The translations under genes and the position numbers were made by a program. Under the pieces are notes generated by a model. The model saw nothing but the letters and a program-made list of their open reading frames with translations, was not told the DNA's origin and made no database searches. From positions 1 through 12,159 of the forward strand of contig JALHML010000008.1 of the NCBI GenBank assembly GCA_022844065.1: 12,159 bases of DNA, in the 5' to 3' direction. This document shows, piece by piece, positions 5,812 through 12,159 of this stretch (the stretch's first letter is position 1; the number at the start of each line of letters is the position of its first letter). This stretch comes from Minisyncoccota bacterium. GTDB lineage: Bacteria; Patescibacteriota; Minisyncoccia; Phycocordibacterales; Phycocordibacteraceae.

Positions 5812-6846
5812 ATGCCAATCAACAAAGGTGCTGCTCCCGTCAACATTAATAACCGAAAGATTATCAACGGCGGCGATGCCGACGTGATGCAGCTCTACCC
5901 GATGAAGCATATGTTCGCGTGGGACGCGTACATGGCAGGGAACAGCAATCACTGGCTTCCAACAGAGATCTCGATGCAGCGGGACATTGAGCAGTGGAAG
6001 AGTCCAACGGCGCTAACACCAGATGAGCGCAAGGCGTTCGAGACCGTGCTTGGCTTCTTCACCACCGCTGACTCCATTGCTGCAAACAACGTCGTGCTCG
6101 CGCTCTACAAGCACATAACGAGCCCTGAGTGTCGTATGTACCTGCTTCGCCAAGGATACGAAGAAGCGATCCACACACATGCGTACCAGTACATCGTGGA
6201 GTCTCTCGGTATGGACGAGTCCCGAATCTTCAACATGTACCGAGAGGTAGAAAGTATCTACAACAAGGACAACATGGTGCTCCGCTTGAATGAGGGAATC
6301 TTTGCGGACGACTTCAAGACCGGTACGCTCGAGAACGATCAGCTCTTCCTGGAGAACCTCTGCGTCTTCTCGCTCATCATGGAGGGCATCTTCTTCTACT
6401 CGTCGTTTGCGGTTATGTTCGGTTTCCAGCGCCAGAACAAGCTCACGGGTTCTGCTGAGCAGATTCAGTACATCATGCGTGACGAGTCCCAGCACCTCAA
6501 TTTCGGTGTGAACATGATTAACACCATCAAAGAAGAGCAGCCGGAGGTGTGGAGTCCTGAGTTCCAGCAGCGCATCATTGATCTCGTGAAGCGTGCCGTT
6601 GTGCTTGAGTACACGTTTGCAACTGAGGTATTCCCGAAGGGTATCTTTGGTATGAACGCTGCAGGCTTCAAGCAGTACATCGAGCACATTGCTGACCGTC
6701 GTCTTGCAACCGTTGGACTGCCAGCGCAGTACAATATGGAGAATCCGTTCCCGTGGATGAGTGAGGCGGTTGATCTCAACAAGGAGAAGAACTTCTTTGA
6801 GACTCGCGTGACGGAGTACAAGACGGGAGGACAGTTGAGTTGGTAA
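5812..6846 (+). CDS. nrdB: Class I ribonucleoside-diphosphate reductase, small (beta) subunit
   Basis: This 344-aa ferritin-like protein houses the dimetal cofactor that makes the radical for NrdA. By alignment with the E. coli enzyme the metal ligands are all present: Asp87 (TTADS), Glu118 and His121 (EAIH), Glu191 (IMEGIFF), Glu225 and His228 (ESQH). Tyr125, four residues after His121, occupies the radical tyrosine position, so a tyrosyl-radical type is expected rather than the Phe-containing class Ic. The C-terminal tail (TEYKTGGQLSW) would dock into NrdA, with Tyr336 a candidate for the interface radical-transfer residue. It starts 46 nt after nrdA. The gap shows no Shine-Dalgarno sequence or hairpin, so the genes are probably co-transcribed. 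No nrdI or nrdH is next to it. Metal identity cannot be told from sequence. Confidence 0.97.
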   Translation: MPINKGAAPVNINNRKIINGGDADVMQLYPMKHMFAWDAYMAGNSNHWLPTEISMQRDIEQWKSPTALTPDERKAFETVLGFFTTADSIAANNVVLALYKHITSPECRMYLLRQGYEEAIHTHAYQYIVESLGMDESRIFNMYREVESIYNKDNMVLRLNEGIFADDFKTGTLENDQLFLENLCVFSLIMEGIFFYSSFAVMFGFQRQNKLTGSAEQIQYIMRDESQHLNFGVNMINTIKEEQPEVWSPEFQQRIIDLVKRAVVLEYTFATEVFPKGIFGMNAAGFKQYIEHIADRRLATVGLPAQYNMENPFPWMSEAVDLNKEKNFFETRVTEYKTGGQLSW

Positions 6847-6859
6847 TTCCCAGAAATAC

Positions 6860-6894
6860 AAGAAGAAAGCCGTCTTTGTGACGGCTTTCTTCTT
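6860..6894. terminator. Bidirectional intrinsic terminator between nrdB and the convergent small gene
   Basis: A perfect 15-bp stem (6860-6874 AAGAAGAAAGCCGTC with 6880-6894) has a 5-nt loop and a T/C-rich continuation on the plus strand. The A-rich/T-rich stem edges let it work for both the plus nrdAB transcript and the minus 6895-7197 gene, whose stop codon directly abuts the stem. Confidence 0.85.
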
Positions 6895-7197
6895 CTATTT
6901 CTTTCCCCAACGCCATCCCGGCTTCTCGCCCCACTTCACACAGATCCTATAGAGGGTATAGGAGAGGAGAGCAATAACCGCGAGGAACTCGAGGACCCCG
7001 AATACGATGTCCCTGGTTCCAACCTCAGCCTCTGCAGCTGCCCCAATCCAGCCAGAGAAGAGAAGGAAGGTAAGGGTGAACAAAAGGGCATACAGGACCG
7101 TAATAGCCCATCCCTGCCAGGAAATAGGGAACCAGCCCCAGCCATAAGTCTTGGCCCTGAACCAGAGCTTGCGGACCTTTCTTTTGTGCTCGCTCAT
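6895..7197 (-). CDS. Small two-TM membrane protein with a Trp/Gly-rich N-terminus, function unknown
   Basis: The 100-aa product begins with a basic region (HKRKVRKLWFRAKTY), then a Trp-rich stretch WGWFPISWQGW (20-30), then two hydrophobic helices (about 31-50 and 64-86) and a basic, Trp-containing tail (KWGEKPGWRWGKK). This layout suggests both ends are cytoplasmic with aromatic residues at the membrane interface. I associate similar small proteins with Patescibacteria and some archaea, but no function is known to me. It is a single-gene unit, convergent with nrdB and sharing its terminator. Its promoter is one of the best in the window (TTGAAA, 17 nt, TATTAT) and places the transcription start at the ATG itself. 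Confidence 0.85.
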   Translation of the reverse strand: MSEHKRKVRKLWFRAKTYGWGWFPISWQGWAITVLYALLFTLTFLLFSGWIGAAAEAEVGTRDIVFGVLEFLAVIALLSYTLYRICVKWGEKPGWRWGKK

Positions 7198-7203
7198 GGG
7201 CTT

Positions 7204-7232
7204 ATAATACCGTACCTAGGCCGTATTTTCAA
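7204..7232 (-). promoter_or_regulatory. Promoter giving a leaderless transcript for the small membrane protein
   Basis: On the minus strand TTGAAA (7227-7232) and TATTAT (7204-7209) are 17 nt apart, each 5 of 6 to consensus. The ATG begins 6 nt after the -10, where transcription would start, so the mRNA should have no or almost no leader. A 12-nt palindrome CCTAATGTTAGG (7244-7255) lies just upstream and could be an operator. Confidence 0.7.
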
Positions 7233-7288
7233 GGGTTGACTCTCCTAATGTTAGGGGTACCGAAACATGAAGAAATGACTTTCCAAGC

Positions 7289-7318
7289 CTTGACAGCGGT
7301 TGTCAAGTCTGCTATTAT
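7289..7318 (+). promoter_or_regulatory. Strong sigma70-type promoter with a palindromic operator over the -35
   Basis: A consensus TTGACA (7290-7295) lies 17 nt before TATTAT (7313-7318). The -35 is embedded in the perfect inverted repeat CTTGACA-gcggt-TGTCAAG (7289-7307). A protein bound here would block RNA polymerase, so repression is the simplest reading. The regulator is unknown. Transcription would start near 7325. Confidence 0.75.
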
Positions 7319-7327
7319 GGGCTAGTT

Positions 7328-7349
7328 AGCCGTCCGCAAGGGCGGTTTT
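7328..7349 (+). terminator. Terminator-like hairpin in the leader, directly before the 3D-protein start
   Basis: CCGTCC (7330-7335) pairs with GGGCGG (7340-7345) around a GCAA (GNRA) tetraloop, followed by TTTT (7346-7349). The ATG comes 5 nt later and there is no Shine-Dalgarno sequence. The predicted 30-nt leader is almost wholly this hairpin. It may attenuate transcription, protect the 5' end, or shape translation initiation. Confidence 0.55.
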
Positions 7350-7354
7350 CATTT

Positions 7355-7969
7355 ATGCCAGTTATTGCAGTAGTAGCCCTTATGGGCTTTCTGTTTCTAC
7401 CAGGTAGTGCAGGGGCGCCGGCATATGCGGAGACGATTTCCGCGCCGACCGTCGTTGCAGGAGCTCCGGAAGAGCCTTCCAAACGTCTGGCTACCTCTGT
7501 CGAGGTAGCCGCCGACACCTACCAGGTTAGTATGACCGCTTACAATGCTGTTCCCGGACAGACGGATGACAATCCATTCGTCACCGCGAGCGGCATGACC
7601 TCGATTCCTGAGGTTGTGGCAGCGCGATCGCGCGATATGGCGGCTGAACTCCCGTTCGGCACCGTTATACGCATTGAGCGCACAGCGAAGGACACTCCTT
7701 CGTGCCGTTTCTCTGAAGTCGAGCACCAGATCGGATACCGCATTATTGCAGACACTATGCATTGGCGCTGGACTCATAAGATCGACGTGCTATTCGATCA
7801 AAACGATACAGTGCCGGTAAATGGTCGCCACGTGAACCCAGCGATTGCGCTCGGACACTGTACGGGCGTTACAGTAACGGTTGTGGGAAAGGTGAATATG
7901 AAAAACCCCCCAACAACCCAGGCTGAACTCGCGGCAATGTTTGCAGAGCCTGCGCTCGCAGTTCGCTAA
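7355..7969 (+). CDS. Secreted 3D-domain (double-psi beta-barrel) protein, probable cell-wall enzyme
   Basis: The 204-aa protein starts with a signal peptide (about 1-25, ending AYA before Glu) that lacks the usual N-terminal lysine. After a short linker comes a 3D domain (about 54-190): VSMTAYNAVPGQTDDNPFVTA, a VAARSRDMAAELPFGTVIRI segment, then YRIIADTMHWRWTHKIDVLF and ALGHCTGVTVTVVGKV. The ADT and KIDVLF aspartates are characteristic of the 3D fold of Rpf/YabE- and MltA-like lytic transglycosylases. Cys at about 113 (PSCRF) and 169 (GHC) could form a disulfide outside the cell. It probably binds or cleaves peptidoglycan glycan strands; the activity is not proven. It is a monocistronic unit with its own promoter and terminator. 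The ATG is the only in-frame start after the promoter. Confidence 0.85.
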   Translation: MPVIAVVALMGFLFLPGSAGAPAYAETISAPTVVAGAPEEPSKRLATSVEVAADTYQVSMTAYNAVPGQTDDNPFVTASGMTSIPEVVAARSRDMAAELPFGTVIRIERTAKDTPSCRFSEVEHQIGYRIIADTMHWRWTHKIDVLFDQNDTVPVNGRHVNPAIALGHCTGVTVTVVGKVNMKNPPTTQAELAAMFAEPALAVR

Positions 7970-7988
7970 GCATACTTGAATCTCTCCT

Positions 7989-8020
7989 GAAAGGCCGCGC
8001 TCGTAAGAGCGCGGCCTTTC
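7989..8020 (+). terminator. Intrinsic terminator after the 3D-domain gene
   Basis: A perfect 14-bp stem GAAAGGCCGCGCTC/GAGCGCGGCCTTTC closes on a GTAA (GNRA) tetraloop, with the T-run forming the 3' side of the stem. It starts 19 nt after the TAA stop. Confidence 0.85.
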
Positions 8021-8027
8021 ATCCGTT

Positions 8028-8036
8028 TGCTATAGT
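8028..8036 (+). promoter_or_regulatory. Extended -10 promoter for the GH18 gene, near-leaderless
   Basis: TGC followed by TATAGT (8031-8036) is an extended -10 without a usable -35 (that position falls in the preceding terminator). Transcription would begin near 8043, about 5 nt before the ATG at 8048, leaving no room for a Shine-Dalgarno sequence. Confidence 0.5.
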
Positions 8037-8047
8037 GACTACAGTAT

Positions 8048-9286
8048 ATGAACATCACACCAACTTCCTTTTTCGCAGGCACACTCATTGCAACCTTCAT
8101 TTTTGCTGGTACCGCCCCTTTAGAAGCTCACGCAGCACACTCTCGCTCATCCTCTAAGCTCGAGGTATCCGGATGGATACCGTACTGGCGTACCGAAGCG
8201 GGAACTAAGGACGCCATGAAGAACCTGAGCAAGATGACGGAAATCAATCCGTTCGCGTATAGCGTACGCACAGACGGAAGCCTGGTTGATACGGCAAAGA
8301 TTGATAAACAGGATTGGCAGAGCCTTATTGCGGCCGCTAAAAATAAGCGCGTGAAGGTGATTCCTACCGTTATGTGGAGCGACACGGATAATATTCATAA
8401 GGTTCTCTCAAACCCAGTAACTCGCGCCGCGCACGTAAAGGCAATTGCAGACCTTGTTGAGGAGAAAAACTTCGACGGCATTGATATCGACTATGAGGGC
8501 AAGAAGGCGGATACGAGAGTCCATTTCTCTGCATTCCTTTCAGAGCTTAACGATGCACTCGGAAAGAAACAGCTCCACTGCACCATAGAGGCACGTATGC
8601 CACTCTCTGCACGCTTTGCAGGTACCCCGCCGCCTGATATTGAGTATGCAAATGACTTGAAGGAAGTGAACCGCTCCTGCGACAGAGTGCGCATTATGAC
8701 GTATGACCAGCAGACAGCAGACGTAGAGTTGAACAGAGTAGCGCGAAATGCGAAAGAGATTTACGCGCCAGTAGCAGACGTGAAGTGGGTGGAGAAGGTG
8801 GTTGAGTATATGGGCGAGGATATTGATAAGAAGAAAATGGTCCTCGGTATCGCCACCTACGGCTATATCTACCAGATTATGCCGCACACGGATGGTAGCG
8901 GGTACAACTACATAAAGACTGAAGCGTTCAATCCTGGATACGGCAGGCAGATTGCTAAGGAGTACAAAATAAAACCAGAGCGTAACCGTGCAGGAGAGCT
9001 CTCGCTCACGTATGTCCCTAAAGATCAGGTTGCTGCACTTCCAAACCAGGCAGCACTTGCTAAGCTTGCACCTCGCGGCACCTCGTCCGCGAGCCTAGCG
9101 TCTGCAGGAGCGCTCGAGCTCGCACGTACGCAGGGACGACAGGCACCTGTTCAATACCTCACGTGGAGTGACTCAGTTGCCATAAAGCAGAAGGTAGACC
9201 TTGCGAAGCGGCTTAAGCTTGCGGGTGTCGCTATCTTCAAGATAGATGGCGGTTCAGACCCAAAGATGTGGAAGGTGCTTAAGTAA
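8048..9286 (+). CDS. Secreted glycoside hydrolase family 18 (YaaH/SleL/chitinase-like)
   Basis: The 412-aa protein has a signal peptide (about 1-29, cleavage near AHA/AH) and a GH18 TIM-barrel. Visible elements are strand 1 (VSGWIPYW, 40-47), the catalytic motif DGIDIDYE (143-150) with Glu150 as acid/base and Asp146/Asp148 in the DxDxE set, MTYDQ (217-221), GIATYGYIY (267-275), and the end of the barrel (YLTWSDS and AGVAIFKIDGG). Such enzymes cleave beta-1,4 bonds next to N-acetylglucosamine in chitin or, in SleL-like members, peptidoglycan. Lacking LysM or chitin-binding modules, this one gives no further clue; peptidoglycan is favoured by the neighbouring 3D and VanY-type genes. An Ala/Ser-rich insert (about 334-362) interrupts the barrel near its end. 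Monocistronic, between two hairpin terminators. Confidence 0.93.
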   Translation: MNITPTSFFAGTLIATFIFAGTAPLEAHAAHSRSSSKLEVSGWIPYWRTEAGTKDAMKNLSKMTEINPFAYSVRTDGSLVDTAKIDKQDWQSLIAAAKNKRVKVIPTVMWSDTDNIHKVLSNPVTRAAHVKAIADLVEEKNFDGIDIDYEGKKADTRVHFSAFLSELNDALGKKQLHCTIEARMPLSARFAGTPPPDIEYANDLKEVNRSCDRVRIMTYDQQTADVELNRVARNAKEIYAPVADVKWVEKVVEYMGEDIDKKKMVLGIATYGYIYQIMPHTDGSGYNYIKTEAFNPGYGRQIAKEYKIKPERNRAGELSLTYVPKDQVAALPNQAALAKLAPRGTSSASLASAGALELARTQGRQAPVQYLTWSDSVAIKQKVDLAKRLKLAGVAIFKIDGGSDPKMWKVLK

Positions 9287-9287
9287 T

Positions 9288-9316
9288 AGAAAGGCCCGTC
9301 TCTGATGGGCCTTTCT
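9288..9316. terminator. Bidirectional intrinsic terminator between GH18 and the convergent operon
   Basis: AGAAAGGCCC (9288-9297) pairs with GGGCCTTTCT (9307-9316); GTC/GAT extends the stem to a TCT triloop, giving 13 pairs with one G-U. It begins 2 nt after the GH18 stop and touches the TAA of the minus-strand gene (9316-9318), so it serves both directions. Confidence 0.8.
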
Positions 9317-9678
9317 TATTCGTCGGATTCGTTTCCGAGAGTCTGTTCTTTCACTATCGCGTCAAGTGCGAGATAGAAACCAGGTGCTTCTTCCCATTGC
9401 TCACGAGCACTTTTATTCAGCACTGCTATAGCCTGATATGGGGTGAACTCCTTTGCGGCCCGTACACCGTCTTCGAGCCACTTATGTGTGAAGCGGTGGG
9501 TGTCTATCCCGGACGTTCTCATCTCTTCGATCGCCATCCGCATGGTCTGTATCCGTGCCATATCAAGTTCAGGCTTCTCTAGCGCTGGCTCGGGAATCCT
9601 TTCGGCGTCATACGTTGTCTTATCCAAAGTTTCGCGTCTTGGGAAGGGAATAATCTTCCTGTCCTCGTTATCGTTCAT
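9316..9678 (-). CDS. Conserved-looking hypothetical protein, last gene of the sensor/VanY operon
   Basis: The 120-aa product has no signal peptide or TM segment and is acidic. The N-terminal third (about 1-38) is polar and likely disordered; residues about 39-112 are predicted amphipathic helices (ARIQTMRMAIEEMRTSGI, KWLEDGVRAAKEF, PYQAIAVLNKSAREQWEEA, GFYLALDAIVKEQ). I do not recognise a family. It starts 19 nt after the VanY-type gene, so it is very likely co-transcribed; AGGTGA (9691-9696), 12 nt before the ATG, may serve as a weak ribosome-binding site. A cytoplasmic helical partner of the kinase or peptidase is possible but unproven. Confidence 0.75.
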   Translation of the reverse strand: MNDNEDRKIIPFPRRETLDKTTYDAERIPEPALEKPELDMARIQTMRMAIEEMRTSGIDTHRFTHKWLEDGVRAAKEFTPYQAIAVLNKSAREQWEEAPGFYLALDAIVKEQTLGNESDE

Positions 9679-9697
9679 GGAAATATAGTATCACCTG

Positions 9698-10588
9698 CTA
9701 ATCGAACAGCTTGCCTAGATACGAATCGATAACGCGCTGGTCGAGGTTGTAGAAGTAATCATTGTCTTCATGTAAGCGTTCTGCGAGCTTCTTTCCAACG
9801 AAGCGCCAGTGCCACGGCTCATACTGGTAATACGTATTGCCCTTGGGGTAGGAGAGTATAAAACCGTATTTATACGCATGCTTCGTGAGCCACGCATACT
9901 CATCTGTCTTATCGAACCCAACAAACATGCCGCCAACGGTTGGTGTCGTGAAATCAACTGCGGTACCGAGTTGATGCTCTGAGTATCCTTGTTCAGCAGA
10001 GAAGGTGTTCGCGCCCGTCCCGAACTTCACACGGTATCCTGACTTAAGTGCCGCTTGAGTGTTGAAGGAGCGATACGAAGACGCAACGACAAGTGAAAGA
10101 CCCTCTTCTTTTGCATCTGTTAGAAGATCTTCAAGGAACTCTGCAATGTCGGCATGTACTTCATAGGTACGTTCCTTTTGAAACGTGAATTCGGTTGCAA
10201 TGCTTGAGAGTTTTGCGGGTGCGTAGTTCTCGTTCAGAAAGTAGACTTTGGAATACTTTGCGAGGAGCTCCGGATCGGTTGCGACGATCTTCTCAAGGTC
10301 GTCAACTGTATTTGAAAGTTTTCGTACCGTTCGTTTCTCATCCTCGTGTGCCTCTTGAAGAAGACGAAGCTCTCCGGCAAGCGTTATCTTTTCTTCATTC
10401 TTAATTGCGAGGTCTTCCATGAGCGCAGCCGCACGTGCCTCGGCATCTTGCTTGGTTGCGGTAAGTGCCTCCTGGGCTCTTCCAAGCTCGCTGGCAAGGT
10501 AATAGTAGCCATAGGCGCCCGTACCAGTAATGAGTGTGGCGAGAAGGGAAAGGACCCCTATGAGTGCGGTCTTTGGCATCCCGCGCAT
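9698..10588 (-). CDS. Membrane-anchored VanY/LdcB-type (M15B) peptidoglycan carboxypeptidase with coiled coil
   Basis: The 296-aa protein has an N-terminal TM anchor (about 7-29), a coiled coil (about 32-103, AEAR/EEKITLAGELRLLQEA type) and an extracytoplasmic M15B zinc peptidase domain (about 140-285). The substrate-binding SSYRSFNTQ (170-178), the zinc ligands His205 and Asp212 in GYSEHQLGTAVDF, and catalytic Glu257 with His260 in EPWHWRFVG are all intact. The family trims the terminal D-Ala of peptide stems (D,D- or L,D-carboxypeptidase). The coiled coil between membrane and enzyme suggests a dimer or a spacer reaching the wall, and is unusual compared with plain VanY. It begins 13 nt after the hybrid kinase stop, so expression is coupled. 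The start could also be Met4. Confidence 0.92.
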   Translation of the reverse strand: MRGMPKTALIGVLSLLATLITGTGAYGYYYLASELGRAQEALTATKQDAEARAAALMEDLAIKNEEKITLAGELRLLQEAHEDEKRTVRKLSNTVDDLEKIVATDPELLAKYSKVYFLNENYAPAKLSSIATEFTFQKERTYEVHADIAEFLEDLLTDAKEEGLSLVVASSYRSFNTQAALKSGYRVKFGTGANTFSAEQGYSEHQLGTAVDFTTPTVGGMFVGFDKTDEYAWLTKHAYKYGFILSYPKGNTYYQYEPWHWRFVGKKLAERLHEDNDYFYNLDQRVIDSYLGKLFD

Positions 10589-10601
10589 TGTCCCATACCC
10601 G

Positions 10602-12159
10602 TTAGGTTCGCGCGATGGAGCCTAGTATCTCCTCAATGTCAGCAAGCCCTGCCGGCTTTGTGAGGTGGTGATCGAACCCGGCCTTTGTAGCCTTGCGGAT
10701 ATCAGACTCTTGGCCGTATCCCGTGAGCGCAATTAGGGTGGCGGAGAAGTTTGGGTCGCTTCGAAGCTTCCGGGCAACCTCGTACCCGTCCATATCGGGA
10801 AGTCCGATGTCGAGGAGCACTACCTCAGGACAGAATGTTGGCGCTCGCTCGATGGCTTCTTTGCTCGCATACACTGCTTCTGTTACGTTCCCGCGAAGTG
10901 CAAGAAGCTTCGCGAGTGCATCTGCCGCTGCACGGTTGTCATCCACGATGAGAATACGGAGTCCGTCATTCGACTGCATATCGGCTCTAGTGTTGTTGGT
11001 CGCTGCTTCAGGCAGGGATTCTGTGAGGGGAAGCCGCACCACAAACTCGCTGCCGCGACCAATACCAGGACTCTTGGCTTCGATGGTGCCGCCGTGCATC
11101 TCAACGAGATTTCGGGTTAATGAGAGACCGATGCCAAGCCCCGCATGCATTTTGCCTGGCTGTTCAATCTGAAAGAATGCTTCAAAGACATGCTCAAGCA
11201 CATGTTCATCCATACCGATGCCGGTATCCAACACAGAAACAGTTACGAATCCTTTGGAGATCTGTGCTGATACCGTAATCGTACCGCCTGGCTCTGTATA
11301 CTTCGCAGCGTTGTTTAAGAGGTTCACGAATACCTGCTCGAGCCGCACCGGATCTGCTTCAAACATGATTGCGGTGTCAGGAACGTCAACAATGAGCGTA
11401 TGACCGCGCTCATTCATAAGCCGATCAACGGTCCGAGTGCTTTGATGAATGACGGCGTTCAGATCTACGCGCTCTTTATAGAGCGAAAGCTTCTCGCGAG
11501 AGATACGTGATATGTCGAGGAGGTCGTCAAGCAGGTGACGCATGGTTTGGAGATGATCAGTCATCTCATCTGCGAGCCTGCTTGTTTGCCTTACGTTGGG
11601 AGGTGCGAGTTTAAGTATTTCAAGCGAGGACATAAGAGGAGCGAGCGGATTCCTAAGCTCATGCGCGAGTGTTGCAATAAAACGGCTCTTCGCCTCGTCC
11701 TCCTTGCGTATGCGCTCGATAGCATCCTCAAGGCGCTTCACGTTCTCCCGCAGATCGTTCGCCGTGTCCTTGCGCTCTTCGGCAACGGTAACGAGCAGCA
11801 GGAAGATAAACGAAATCATAATAATGAAGATTTCAGTCTGGAGAAGTGCTTGTCCGAGCATCGCGATAGATCCTGAAGAGACCGTTAGGTATGCGGTTCC
11901 CGCAAGCGCAAGGAACGCGTTAATGAACAAGGCAAGCGTCATGAATCGGGGCCCAATACGCAGTGCAATCCAGAGGAGTGGTACGAGAATGAGGTACACG
12001 AGTGGCACTTCTGCAATCTCACGGTACGGCGTCCAATATAACAAGAACGCAACACCCGTTATGGACGCAATGGATAGCCACGCCTCAATCATCTCTCGTT
12101 TCGATCGTCTAAAGCTGAAGTGGGGAAGCCACCGAACCAAGAGCGGCGTTACAATAAGG
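10602..12159 (-). CDS. Hybrid sensor histidine kinase with MASE1-like membrane domain and C-terminal receiver, 5'-truncated by the window
   Basis: The frame is open to the right edge; residues before the TTG at 12140 (LIVTPL) continue a MASE1-like pattern, so the true start is probably outside and the TTG is not used. Counting from that TTG: at least four TM helices (about 20-38, 46-62, 66-84, 104-120), a coiled linker (about 121-150), a HisKA box with His160 (LAHELRNPLAP), a HATPase with N box (NLLNNAAKYTEP), G1 (DTGIGM) and G2 (GLGIGLSLT), an Ala/Asn linker, and a receiver domain (about 394-512) with DD (400-401), phospho-acceptor Asp444, Thr473 and Lys495. No Hpt or output domain follows, so phosphate must go to an unlinked partner. 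It heads an operon with the VanY-type peptidase, suggesting envelope-related sensing. Confidence 0.93.
   Translation of the reverse strand, partial: LIVTPLLVRWLPHFSFRRSKREMIEAWLSIASITGVAFLLYWTPYREIAEVPLVYLILVPLLWIALRIGPRFMTLALFINAFLALAGTAYLTVSSGSIAMLGQALLQTEIFIIMISFIFLLLVTVAEERKDTANDLRENVKRLEDAIERIRKEDEAKSRFIATLAHELRNPLAPLMSSLEILKLAPPNVRQTSRLADEMTDHLQTMRHLLDDLLDISRISREKLSLYKERVDLNAVIHQSTRTVDRLMNERGHTLIVDVPDTAIMFEADPVRLEQVFVNLLNNAAKYTEPGGTITVSAQISKGFVTVSVLDTGIGMDEHVLEHVFEAFFQIEQPGKMHAGLGIGLSLTRNLVEMHGGTIEAKSPGIGRGSEFVVRLPLTESLPEAATNNTRADMQSNDGLRILIVDDNRAAADALAKLLALRGNVTEAVYASKEAIERAPTFCPEVVLLDIGLPDMDGYEVARKLRSDPNFSATLIALTGYGQESDIRKATKAGFDHHLTKPAGLADIEEILGSIART

Noticed and set aside
5812-6846. 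Class Ic or metal-free type NrdB
   Set aside because: The radical-position tyrosine (Tyr125) and all six metal ligands are present.
6013-6861. 282-codon minus-strand frame antisense to nrdB
   Set aside because: It mirrors the codon structure of nrdB and its product resembles no protein.
12138-12140. TTG at 12140 as start of the hybrid kinase
   Set aside because: The frame continues to the window edge with MASE1-like residues, so the gene is most likely cut by the window.
1-12159. UGA recoding as in Gracilibacteria/Absconditabacteria
   Set aside because: All genes are full length without in-frame TGA.
1-12159. CRISPR arrays, tRNAs, insertion sequences, phage or toxin-antitoxin genes
   Set aside because: No spaced direct repeats, cloverleaf, transposase or small two-gene toxin pair was found on either strand.

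Overview
This window looks like part of a compact bacterial chromosome of about 50% GC, plausibly from the Candidate Phyla Radiation (Patescibacteria/Parcubacteria). The grounds are indirect: very short intergenic hairpin terminators, few recognisable Shine-Dalgarno sequences with two apparently leaderless genes, a small two-TM protein with a tryptophan-rich N-terminus of a kind I associate with that group, and isolated operons for nucleotide reduction and wall enzymes. All reading frames are intact under the standard code. Ten stop codons are visible (6 TAA, 4 TAG, no TGA). There are no tRNA or rRNA genes, CRISPR arrays, transposases or phage genes.

Layout. (1) 1-275 (-): the start of a membrane-anchored protein running off the left edge, with its own promoter. 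(2) 276-660: non-coding, with a 17-bp GC-rich inverted repeat, another hairpin and a promoter-like site carrying three TTCA-type repeats. (3) 661-2410 (-): a two-component system, an OmpR-family response regulator followed by an overlapping sensor kinase. TTCATG direct repeats 11 bp apart precede the regulator and resemble those downstream of the kinase, suggesting autoregulation plus control of the 276-660 transcript. (4) 2411-2897: a dense non-coding interval with a candidate minus-strand small RNA and its terminator, a consensus DnaA box, and a multi-stem RNA domain (2737-2884) closing just before the nrdA ribosome-binding region. (5) 2898-6846 (+): nrdA-nrdB, a class I ribonucleotide reductase with two ATP-cones, then a 15-bp bidirectional terminator. 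(6) 6895-7197 (-): the small membrane protein, from an apparently leaderless promoter. (7) 7355-9286 (+): two secreted proteins with separate promoters and terminators, a 3D-domain (double-psi barrel) protein and a GH18-family glycosidase. The first has a perfect -35 embedded in a 19-nt palindrome and a terminator-like hairpin directly before its ATG. (8) 9316-12159 (-): an operon of a MASE1-like hybrid histidine kinase (5' end outside the window), a membrane-anchored VanY/LdcB-type peptidase with a coiled coil, and a 120-aa protein of unknown function.

How it fits together. NrdA and NrdB supply deoxynucleotides; allosteric control (ATP-cones) and possibly RNA-level control converge on them. 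The right half is dominated by extracytoplasmic cell-wall enzymes (3D, GH18, VanY/LdcB), the last co-transcribed with a sensor kinase, which suggests envelope remodelling under sensory control. The most novel material is non-coding: the nrdA leader RNA, the small-RNA candidate beside it, and the structured interval downstream of the kinase.
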